A stretch of 22,516 nt of DNA from positions 1-22,516 of the forward strand of contig JAKBCB010000008.1 of NCBI GenBank assembly GCA_021808185.1, given 5' to 3'. The DNA comes from Pseudomonadota bacterium (GTDB taxonomy: Bacteria > Pseudomonadota > Alphaproteobacteria > Acetobacterales > Acetobacteraceae). The notes beneath the pieces were generated by a model. It was not told the DNA's origin. It did no database searches and was given only the letters and a program-made list of their open reading frames with translations. How positions within the stretch are numbered: the stretch's first letter is position 1; each line of letters opens with the position of its first letter. Position numbers and translations under genes: made by a program. Positions 7,682 to 14,651 of the stretch are shown here, one piece after another.

Positions 7682-8698
7682 CGCCACGGCGGCGGTCCAG
7701 GCGATCTGCGGCAGCAACAGCAGCAGCGGGAGCCAGACCTTGCCCTGCGAGGGCGCGTGTACGAAGGCGATGATGACCAGTCCGCCGAGGGCGGCGAACC
7801 CCCAATGCACCGCCGCCACCCAGCGCGCGTCCATGCCGGCGCGGTGCGCCACCTGGTACAGATGCCCGCGATGCGCCTGCGTCAGCCGTTCGCCCGCCAG
7901 CGCCCGGCGCACCAGGGTGAACGCCACGTCGTAGAGCACGCCGCTCAGCAGGCACGGCACCAGCAGAAACGACATCTCCACCGCGTCGAACCGGGCGGCG
8001 GCGACGCCCAGCACGGCGAGCACGAAGCCGCAGAACTGGCTGCCGACATCGCCCATGAAGATGCGCGCGCGCGGGAAATTGAACGGCAGGAAGCCGACGA
8101 GGCCGGAGGCCAGCAGCATTGCCGCGAAATAAACGAACCAGCCGCCCTGTCCGGCCGCCACGAAAGCAAGGAAGGCGCAGGCCACCAGCGCCGTCCCGGC
8201 GGCCAGACCGTTCAGCCCGTCGATGAAATTCATCGCGTTCGTGACGAATACGATCCAGGCGAGCGTGGCCGCCGCGCCCACCCAGCCAAGCTCAACGCTG
8301 CCGACATAGGGCACGTTGATTTCGCGCAGATACAGCCCGGTGCTGACCGCGCCGAGCGCCGCCAGGGTCTGCGCGGCCAGTTTGACGGTGAACGGCCAGT
8401 CGCGCAGGTCGTCCAGGAACGCCACCACCGCGATGGCGAACGCGGCCAGGATCACGCCGCGAAAATAGCCGTCGGCCAGCCGGGCAAAGCCGGCATAGCC
8501 ATACAGCACGGTGATGCCGAGCATGAACGCCACCACCACGCCCACCCCGCCGCCCTTGGGCGTTGGCCTGCTATGCGCCTTGCGCGCATTCGGGGTGTCG
8601 ATGATGCCGGCGGACAGCATCGCGGCCACGACCATGGCCGAGACCAGCGCGAGCGCGCCGCAGAACGCTAGGTGACGCAGGAAAGCGGACAGGAGCAT
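7646..8698 (-). CDS. WecA/WbpL-type undecaprenyl-phosphate sugar-phosphate transferase
   Basis: Polytopic inner-membrane enzyme of the MraY/WecA superfamily (glycosyl transferase family 4). These enzymes move a sugar phosphate from a UDP-sugar to undecaprenyl phosphate and start assembly of O-antigen or another surface glycan. The product is 350 residues with around ten hydrophobic segments. Motifs: DDLRD at 96-100, NAMNFIDGLNGL at 154-165, GDVGS at 216-220 and HRGHLYQ at 276-282. The last resembles the HRSHLYQ form of WbpL-like enzymes that use N-acetylated amino-deoxy sugars. The start at 8698 lacks a clear Shine-Dalgarno but precedes the first membrane helix directly. It is divergent from the 4,6-dehydratase and aminotransferase genes, which fits one glycan module. 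Sugar specificity is inferred only. Confidence 0.9.
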   Translation of the reverse strand: MLLSAFLRHLAFCGALALVSAMVVAAMLSAGIIDTPNARKAHSRPTPKGGGVGVVVAFMLGITVLYGYAGFARLADGYFRGVILAAFAIAVVAFLDDLRDWPFTVKLAAQTLAALGAVSTGLYLREINVPYVGSVELGWVGAAATLAWIVFVTNAMNFIDGLNGLAAGTALVACAFLAFVAAGQGGWFVYFAAMLLASGLVGFLPFNFPRARIFMGDVGSQFCGFVLAVLGVAAARFDAVEMSFLLVPCLLSGVLYDVAFTLVRRALAGERLTQAHRGHLYQVAHRAGMDARWVAAVHWGFAALGGLVIIAFVHAPSQGKVWLPLLLLLPQIAWTAAVALLARRAGLARW

Positions 8699-8797
8699 GC
8701 GGTGTGATTACAAGGGCGGCCGACGCTCGCCCAGCCCACGCCGCCGCGATTGCAGAACATTATGGGCTTGCAACCGGCCGGCGCATGGCGATTTACG

Positions 8798-8826
8798 CTG
8801 ACCCGGGCGCTGCACTGCGGTATAGC
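8798..8826 (+). promoter_or_regulatory. weak candidate promoter for the dehydratase gene
   Basis: CTGACC (8798-8803), 17-base spacer, TATAGC (8821-8826); each box matches consensus at four of six positions. The -10 box ends 7 bases before ATG 8834, so a transcript from it would be leaderless or nearly so for that ATG. Confidence 0.25.
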
Positions 8827-8833
8827 GGGGGCG

Positions 8834-8920
8834 ATGGCCACGCGACACTCGACCTTCCGGATTGCCGTCAACGTCGCGCTCGACGGGCTTTTGGCGGGCA
8901 GCGCGGTGGGGTAGGCGCGC
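8834..8920 (+). pseudogene. N-terminal segment of the 4,6-dehydratase cut off by an in-frame TAG
   Basis: From ATG 8834, 26 codons in the same frame as the downstream dehydratase encode a short basic N-terminus followed by VNVALDGLLAGSAV. This looks like the first membrane helix of WbpM/PglF-type proteins. The frame is then closed by TAG at 8912-8914, after which it continues as ARVLLAPD into the body of the enzyme with no frameshift. Either the gene is nonsense-mutated, the base calls are wrong, or translation really begins downstream. See the separate CDS entry. Confidence 0.6.
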
Positions 8921-10741
8921 GTGCTGCTGGCTCCGGACGTGGACCCGGTGACGCCGGTCTGGACCGTGCTGTGGGGCGCGCTGGCGCTGCTGCTGGCCGG
9001 GCTGCCGTTCCGCCTGTCCGTGCAGTACTGGCGTTTCGCCGGCGCGGGCGACCTGCTCGGTGTCACGGCGGCGAGCCTGACGGGGGCGGCCCTGTTCTCG
9101 CTTGCGCTGCACGGTGCCGGCCTGCCCTTGCCGGCCCCCACATTCCCCGCCGTGCACGGACTGACGCTGATGGTGCTGCTCGCGGCGCCGCGCATCTTCT
9201 ACCGGCTGTCGCAGGAAGGCGCGGTTGGCGGGGACGGGACGCAGCCGGTGGTGCTGGTCGGCGCCGGCGACCCGGCGGACCTGTTCCTGCGCGCGCTGGC
9301 CGGCGACCGGGACGCGCCCTATCGCGTGATCGGGCTGCTCTCGCTCGGTCAGGCGCAGACTGGCCGGCGCATCCACGGCTGCCCGATCCTCGGCCATGTC
9401 GCCGACGCGCCCGCCGTGCTGGCGCGGCTGCGGGCGCAGGAATGCCTGCCGGCGACGCTGGTGGTGACCGAGCCCGACATGCCGGGCCATGTGCTGGCCG
9501 ACCTGATGCGGCTGGCCGATCAGGAGGGGCTGCGCGTCGCCCGCGCGCCGCGGCTGACCGCCCTCGACCCGGAAGGGCGCGGGCGCGAGCGGCTGGAACT
9601 CAAGCCGGTGGCGATCGAGGATCTGCTGAACCGTGCCCAGGTGCCGCTGGACCGGGAAGGAATGGCGCGGCTGGTGCAGGGCAAGCGCGTGCTGGTGACG
9701 GGCGCGGGCGGCTCGATCGGCAGCGAACTGGCGCGGCAGGTGGCGGCGCTGGGGCCGGAGGTGCTGGTGCTGCTCGACAATGGCGAATACGCGCTGTGGC
9801 AGATCGACCTCGAACTCGGCGAAATTCTGCCCGGCGTGCCGCGCCAGGCGGTGCTGGCCGACATCCGCGACGCCCCGCGCATCCGCGCCATCTTCGAGGA
9901 GACCCGCCCGGATCTGGTGTTCCACGCGGCGGCGCTGAAGCATGTGCCGATGGTGGAGTCCAACCCCGCCGAGGGGCTGGTGACCAACGCCGCCGGCACC
10001 CGCGTCGTCGCCGACGCGGCGCGCGCCGCCGGCGCCTGCGCGATGGTGCTGATCTCCACCGACAAGGCGGTCAACCCGACCAGCGTGATGGGGGCTTCCA
10101 AGCGTCTGGCCGAGATGTATTGCCAGGGCCTGGACATGGCCGCACGCCGCGGCGGCGGGGGCATGCGCTGCATCACCGTGCGCTTCGGCAACGTGCTCGG
10201 CAGCACCGGCTCGGTCGTGCCGCTGTTCCAGCGCCAGCTTGCGCGCGGCGGGCCGCTGACGGTGACGCACCCGGACATGCAGCGCTACTTCATGACGGTG
10301 CGCGAGGCGGTGGGGCTGGTGTTGCAGGCCAGCGTCGTCGGCAGTGGCGAGGCGCAGCCGGAGGCGCTGCGCGAGGGAGGGATCTTCGTCCTGGACATGG
10401 GCCAGCCGGTCAAGATCGTCGATCTGGCGCGGCAGATGATCCGCCTGGCGGGCCCGCGGCCGGACACCGACGTGCATGTGCGCTTCACCGGGCTGCGGCC
10501 GGGCGAAAAGCTGATGGAAGAACTGTTCCACGGCCGCGAGCCGCCGGTGCCGACCGCCACCCCCGGCCTGCTGATGGCCACGCCGCGCACCGCCGACCCC
10601 GCCATCGTCGGCCGCGCCATCGACGAGATCGCCGCCGCCTGCTCGGGCGGGCAGAGCCGTTTGGCGCTGGCGCTGCTCGGGCGCATGGTGCCGGAATTCG
10701 CGCACAACGCCGACGGCAGCCTCGCCGCCAGCCGCGCCTGA
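8921..10741 (+). CDS. Membrane-anchored nucleotide-sugar 4,6-dehydratase (WbpM/PglF/CapD type)
   Basis: Converts UDP-GlcNAc-type substrates to the 4-keto-6-deoxy form, the first step towards amino-dideoxy sugars of O-antigen, capsule or protein glycans. From GTG 8921 the product is 606 residues. Three hydrophobic segments lie at about 11-30, 44-68 and 76-93. A first Rossmann-like domain follows (VLVGAGDPADLF, 111-122), then the catalytic SDR domain with GAGGSIGSE at 261-269, STDKAVNPTSVMGASKR at 379-395 and RPGEK near the C-terminus. Met390 and Lys394 form the MxxxK version of YxxxK known in PglF/WbpM enzymes. Family members normally have four membrane helices; the first appears to lie upstream, beyond a TAG at 8912-8914, so the start used here is the first available after that stop and may not be functional. 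The aminotransferase follows 18 bases later. Confidence 0.85.
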   Translation: MLLAPDVDPVTPVWTVLWGALALLLAGLPFRLSVQYWRFAGAGDLLGVTAASLTGAALFSLALHGAGLPLPAPTFPAVHGLTLMVLLAAPRIFYRLSQEGAVGGDGTQPVVLVGAGDPADLFLRALAGDRDAPYRVIGLLSLGQAQTGRRIHGCPILGHVADAPAVLARLRAQECLPATLVVTEPDMPGHVLADLMRLADQEGLRVARAPRLTALDPEGRGRERLELKPVAIEDLLNRAQVPLDREGMARLVQGKRVLVTGAGGSIGSELARQVAALGPEVLVLLDNGEYALWQIDLELGEILPGVPRQAVLADIRDAPRIRAIFEETRPDLVFHAAALKHVPMVESNPAEGLVTNAAGTRVVADAARAAGACAMVLISTDKAVNPTSVMGASKRLAEMYCQGLDMAARRGGGGMRCITVRFGNVLGSTGSVVPLFQRQLARGGPLTVTHPDMQRYFMTVREAVGLVLQASVVGSGEAQPEALREGGIFVLDMGQPVKIVDLARQMIRLAGPRPDTDVHVRFTGLRPGEKLMEELFHGREPPVPTATPGLLMATPRTADPAIVGRAIDEIAAACSGGQSRLALALLGRMVPEFAHNADGSLAASRA

Positions 10742-10759
10742 CCCTGAGAGACCGTTCGC

Positions 10760-11896
10760 ATGGATTCCGCCCGCCCGGTGCCCTTTCTCGACCTCAAGGC
10801 GCAGCAGGCGCGCATTGCCGCGGATCTGCGTGCGCGCATCGACGCGGTGCTGGCCCATTGCCAGTTCATCCTCGGCCCCGAAGTGGCCGAACTCGAACAG
10901 CATCTCGCGGCGTTCTGCGGTGCCGCGCATTGCGTCTCGGTGTCGTCCGGCACGGACGCGCTGCAAATCGCGCTGATGGCCGAGGGCGTCGGGCCGGGCG
11001 ACGCGGTGTTCCTGCCCGCCTTCACCTACACCGCGACCGCCGAGGTGCCGCTGGTGCTGGGGGCCACGCCGGTCTTCGTCGATGTCGATCCGCGCACCTT
11101 CCAGATCGACCCCGCGCATCTTGCCGCCCGCATCGCCAGCGTGCGGGCCGGCGGCAAGCTGCGGCCGCGCGTGCTGATCGGCGTGGACCTGTTCGGCCAG
11201 CCCGCCGACTGGCCGGCTTTGTCCGCCCTCGCCTGGCGCGAAGGCCTGTTCACCTTGGACGACTGTGCCCAGAGCTTCGGGGCGTCGCTGCATGGCGCGC
11301 GGCTCGGGCGCGCGGCGGACGCCACGGCAGTCAGCTTTTTCCCGTCCAAGCCGCTCGGCGGCTACGGCGACGGTGGCGCGCTGCTGACCGAGAGCGCCGA
11401 GCGTGCCGCGCTGTACCGCAGCCTGCGCACCCATGGCGAGGGCACCACGCGCTACGAGGTGTTGCGCACCGGCATGAACGGCCGGCTCGACACGCTGCAA
11501 GCCGCCGTGCTGCTCAGCAAGCTGACAGTGTTCGAGGCCGAATTGCAGGCGCGCGAACGGATCGCCCGCCGCTACGATCAGCGCCTGGGCAATGCCGTGA
11601 CCATCCCCGCGCGGGTGCCCGACAGCACCAGCGCCTGGGCGATCTACGCCATCCTGCTGCCCGATACCGCCGCGCGCGAGCGGATGCAGGCTGGCCTGAA
11701 GGCGGCCGGTGTGCCGAGCGCCATCTACTACCCCAGGCCGCTGCACCATCAGCCGGCCTATCGCGCCGCGCATGACGGCACGGTGCTGCCGGTCTCGGAA
11801 GACCTCGCCACGCGCATCATGGCGCTGCCGCTCCACCCCGACCTGACGGACGCCGACGTGGATCGCGTCTGCGCCGCCGTGCTGGCGAGCGTCTAG
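10760..11896 (+). CDS. WbpE-like PLP-dependent nucleotide-sugar aminotransferase (DegT/DnrJ/EryC1/StrS)
   Basis: Transfers an amino group, usually from glutamate, to a keto nucleotide sugar. The product is 378 residues, normal for the family. PLP features: SSGTDALQ at 62-69, the cofactor-holding Asp168 in LDDCAQSFGA, and the Schiff-base Lys197 in FFPSKPLGGYGDGGAL. The opening PFLDLKAQQARI and the region YPRPLHHQPAY closely resemble WbpE/WlbC, which act on 3-keto sugars. However, the neighbouring dehydratase would supply a 4-keto sugar, so regiochemistry is open. The gene starts 18 bases after the dehydratase stop and is surely cotranscribed. Its 3' end converges on purH with a hairpin between. 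No acetyltransferase or WbpA/WbpB-type dehydrogenase is visible in the window. Confidence 0.92.
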   Translation: MDSARPVPFLDLKAQQARIAADLRARIDAVLAHCQFILGPEVAELEQHLAAFCGAAHCVSVSSGTDALQIALMAEGVGPGDAVFLPAFTYTATAEVPLVLGATPVFVDVDPRTFQIDPAHLAARIASVRAGGKLRPRVLIGVDLFGQPADWPALSALAWREGLFTLDDCAQSFGASLHGARLGRAADATAVSFFPSKPLGGYGDGGALLTESAERAALYRSLRTHGEGTTRYEVLRTGMNGRLDTLQAAVLLSKLTVFEAELQARERIARRYDQRLGNAVTIPARVPDSTSAWAIYAILLPDTAARERMQAGLKAAGVPSAIYYPRPLHHQPAYRAAHDGTVLPVSEDLATRIMALPLHPDLTDADVDRVCAAVLASV

Positions 11897-11897
11897 C

Positions 11898-11915
11898 CCG
11901 CGGCCGCCGCCGCGG
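11898..11915. terminator. hairpin between the convergent aminotransferase and purH genes
   Basis: CCGCGGC (11898-11904), loop CGCC, GCCGCGG (11909-11915): a perfect 7-bp GC stem in the 24-base gap between the two stop codons. No T-tract, but its position suits a bidirectional terminator. Confidence 0.45.
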
Positions 11916-11920
11916 CCCGC

Positions 11921-13495
11921 TCAGTGGCGGAAATGCCGCATCCCGGTGAACACCATGGCGATGCCGGCGGCGTCCGCCGCCGCGATCACCTCGGCGTCGC
12001 GCATCGAGCCGCCGGGCTGGATCACCGCTGTCGCCCCGGCGGAGATCGCGGCTTCCAGCCCGTCCGCGAACGGGAAGAAGGCGTCCGAGGCGACCACGCT
12101 GCCCTGCGTCAATGGCGTGGCCAGCCCCGCCGCGCGGGCGGCCTCGGCGCCCTTCCAGGCGGCGATGCGGGCGGAGTCCACGCGGCTCATCTGCCCCGCG
12201 CCGATGCCGACGGTGGCGCCGGCCTTGGCATAGACGATGGCGTTGGACTTGACGTGCTTGCAGACCCGGAATGCGAACATCAGGTCGTCCAGTTCGGCCT
12301 CGCTCGGCGCGCGGTGCGTGACCGTGCGCAGGGCCGCCCGCTCGATCCGGCCGGCGTCGCGGGTTTGTGCCAGCAGCCCGCCCGCGAGCGTGCGCACCAC
12401 CAGCCCCGGCGCCGCCGGATCGGGCACGCCGCCGGTCAGCAGCACGCGCAGGTTCTTCTTGCGCGCCAGGATCTCCAGCGCCTCGGCCGTTGCCTCCGGC
12501 GCCACGATCACCTCGGTGAAAATCGCGGAAATGCGCTCCGCCGCCGGGCCGTCCAGCGGGCGGTTCAGCGCCACGATGCCGCCGAAGGCCGAAACCGGGT
12601 CGCAGCGCAGCGCCGCCTCCCACGCCTCGGCCAGCGAGCCGGCCGAGGCGACGCCGCAGGGGTTGGCGTGCTTGACGATGACGACCGTGGGCGCGTCGAA
12701 TTCCGCCACCGCCTCGAACGCCGCGTCGGTGTCGTTGAGGTTGTTGAACGACAGTTCCTTGCCCTGCACCTGCCGCGCCGTGGCCACGCCCGGCCGGGTG
12801 CCGCTGGCGTAGAAGGCGGCGCGCTGGTGCGGGTTTTCGCCGTAGCGCAGCACCTGCCGCCGCACGCCGCCGATGGTCAGGCGCTCGGGAAATGTCTCGT
12901 CCCGCTGGCCGGCGAACCACGCGGCGATCGCGGCGTCATAGGCGGCGGTCCGGGCGTATGCTTCCCCCGCCAGACGGCGGCGCAGAGCGAGCGTCGTGCC
13001 GCCATGCGCGGCGAGTTCGGAAAGAACCTCGGCGTAGTGCGCGGGTTCGGTCAGCACGCCCACGAAATCGTGGTTCTTAGCGGCGGCGCGGATCAGCGCC
13101 GGGCCGCCGATGTCGATGTTCTCCACGCAATCGTCGAACGCGGCACCGCGCGCCACCGTCGCCTCGAACGGATACAGGTTCACCGCCACCAGATCGATCG
13201 GCGCGATGTCGTGCGCCTGCATCTGCGCCACATGCTCCGGCAGGTCGCGCCGGCCCAGAATGCCGCCATGGATCTGCGGCACCAGGGTTTTCACCCGCCC
13301 GTCGAGGATTTCGGGGAAGCCGGTGTGCTCGGAGACGTCGGTGACGGGAATGCCCGCCTCGCGCAGGGCCTTGGCCGTGCCGCCGGTCGAGAGGATCGCC
13401 ACGTCGCGCGCGGCCAGCGCGCGGGCGAAGTCCAGCAGGCCGGTCTTGTCGGACACCGAGATAAGAGCGCGGCGGATCGGGACGATGTCGGTCAT
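11921..13495 (-). CDS. purH: Bifunctional AICAR formyltransferase / IMP cyclohydrolase
   Basis: Catalyses the last two steps of de novo IMP synthesis: formylation of AICAR with 10-formyl-THF, then ring closure to IMP. The product is 524 residues, full length. The N-terminal MGS-like cyclohydrolase domain shows ALISVSDKTG, STGGT and GRVKTLVPQIHGGIL at 66-80, with Lys69. The C-terminal transformylase domain shows RYGENPHQ at 217-224, FNNLNDTDAA and KHANPCG at 275-281 with the catalytic Lys-His pair, and ends with SDAFFPF and PGGSMRD. GGAGG (13501-13505 on the minus strand) lies five bases before the start. It is the last gene of the minus-strand run and begins 36 bases after the glycosyltransferase stop. 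Having Val in place of the common His in KTLxP is a natural variant, not a defect. Confidence 0.98.
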   Translation of the reverse strand: MTDIVPIRRALISVSDKTGLLDFARALAARDVAILSTGGTAKALREAGIPVTDVSEHTGFPEILDGRVKTLVPQIHGGILGRRDLPEHVAQMQAHDIAPIDLVAVNLYPFEATVARGAAFDDCVENIDIGGPALIRAAAKNHDFVGVLTEPAHYAEVLSELAAHGGTTLALRRRLAGEAYARTAAYDAAIAAWFAGQRDETFPERLTIGGVRRQVLRYGENPHQRAAFYASGTRPGVATARQVQGKELSFNNLNDTDAAFEAVAEFDAPTVVIVKHANPCGVASAGSLAEAWEAALRCDPVSAFGGIVALNRPLDGPAAERISAIFTEVIVAPEATAEALEILARKKNLRVLLTGGVPDPAAPGLVVRTLAGGLLAQTRDAGRIERAALRTVTHRAPSEAELDDLMFAFRVCKHVKSNAIVYAKAGATVGIGAGQMSRVDSARIAAWKGAEAARAAGLATPLTQGSVVASDAFFPFADGLEAAISAGATAVIQPGGSMRDAEVIAAADAAGIAMVFTGMRHFRH

Positions 13496-13531
13496 GCTGG
13501 CCTCCGGCGGCGGGACGCCGGGGCAATAGTC

Positions 13532-14632
13532 CTAGACGCCCAGCAGGTCCAGCGTGCGGGCGACGACCCTGCCCTCCTCGTACAGATCGAGCGCCCGCGC
13601 GCGGCCGGCCGCGCCCATGCGCCGGCGCAGCCCGGCGTCCTCGGCCAGTTGCCGCAGTGCCGCCGCCAGGGGGGCGACCGCGCGGGGCGGGACCAGCAGG
13701 CCGGTCTGCCCCGCCACCACCTGCTCGCGCGGGCCGCGAATGTCGGTCGCCACCACCGGCAGGCCGGTCAGCATCGCCTCGATCACCGACATCGGCAGCC
13801 CCTCGGAGTAGGAGGGCAAGGCGAAGATGTCGGCGGCGGCGAGGATGGCGGGGACATCCTCGCGATAGCCCAGGCGGCGCACCCGTTCGCCGAGGCCGCA
13901 CGCGCGGAAATACGGCTCGATATCCTCGTCGTGGTCGGAGGGGAGCCGCCCGCCCACCACCCACAGCTCGCCCGGCACATCGCGCATGGCGGCGAGCAGT
14001 TCCACGTAGCCCTTGGCGCGCACGAGGCGGGAGACGATCACGGTGACGACCTGCCCGTCCGGCACGCCGAGGTCCGCGCGGATGCGGGCGCGGGCTTCGG
14101 GATCGGGGCGGAATGCTTCCGCATCGCGCCCGTTGCCGGCCATGGTGGCGCGACGGTGCAGCCCGAGCCGCCGCGCGTCCGCCGCCTGCTCGCTGGAGAC
14201 CGTCAGGTAGATGTCGGTGACGCGCGCGCCAAGCCATTCCATGACGAAGCCGGCGCCGCGCCGCAAAATCCCGCCCGGCTGGTTGTACAGGTCGCCGTGC
14301 GAGGTGTAGGCGATGCGTGGCACCCCGGCCACGCGCGCGGCGATGCGGGCAAGAAACCCGCTGATCGGCATGTGCGCATGCACCATGTCCGGCCGCTCCG
14401 CCCGGAACAGTTTCAGCAGCGCCCGAAACGCAAGAATCTGCGCGCGCGGCGAAAAACTGCGCGCCATCGGCACGGGAACGACGCAAAAACCCTCGGCGCG
14501 GGCGATGTCCAGCAGCGGCCCGTCCGCCGAAACGCCGATCACCTCGTGCCCGCGCGCGCGCAAGCCCCGCATCACCGGCAGCAGGAAATGCCGCAGCGAG
14601 AAATCGACGTTCGTGACCTCGATGATTTTCAT
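13532..14632 (-). CDS. GT4-type glycosyltransferase (GT-B fold)
   Basis: Retaining glycosyltransferase that probably adds a hexose-type sugar to a lipid-linked or surface glycan in the cytoplasm. The product is 366 residues. The N-terminal domain has HAHMPISG at 85-92 and YTSHGDLYN at 109-117. The C-terminal nucleotide-sugar domain has SRLVRAKGY at 201-209 and the EX7E motif, Glu277 and Glu285, in SYSEGLPMSVIEAM. No membrane anchor or signal peptide. ATG 14632 lies 19 bases after the heparinase-like gene stop; no good Shine-Dalgarno is seen, so coupling to the upstream gene is plausible. It sits between a heparinase II/III-like gene and purH, suggesting either functional pairing with the former or a later insertion. 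The sugar donor and acceptor cannot be read from sequence. Confidence 0.9.
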   Translation of the reverse strand: MKIIEVTNVDFSLRHFLLPVMRGLRARGHEVIGVSADGPLLDIARAEGFCVVPVPMARSFSPRAQILAFRALLKLFRAERPDMVHAHMPISGFLARIAARVAGVPRIAYTSHGDLYNQPGGILRRGAGFVMEWLGARVTDIYLTVSSEQAADARRLGLHRRATMAGNGRDAEAFRPDPEARARIRADLGVPDGQVVTVIVSRLVRAKGYVELLAAMRDVPGELWVVGGRLPSDHDEDIEPYFRACGLGERVRRLGYREDVPAILAAADIFALPSYSEGLPMSVIEAMLTGLPVVATDIRGPREQVVAGQTGLLVPPRAVAPLAAALRQLAEDAGLRRRMGAAGRARALDLYEEGRVVARTLDLLGV

Positions 14633-14651
14633 GGCGGCGGCGCGGGGCCGG

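Noticed and set aside
8699..8833. TTGCA direct repeats (near 8752 and 8768) as an operator in the divergent gap
   Set aside because: The repeats are only five bases long and have no dyad symmetry; likely chance.
8704..11836. Very long open frames on both strands (over 1,000 codons) overlapping the dehydratase and aminotransferase genes
   Set aside because: They are Arg/Ala/Gly/His-rich with no domain motifs and lie antisense or out of frame to genes with clear catalytic motifs. Stop-free shadows are expected at this GC content.
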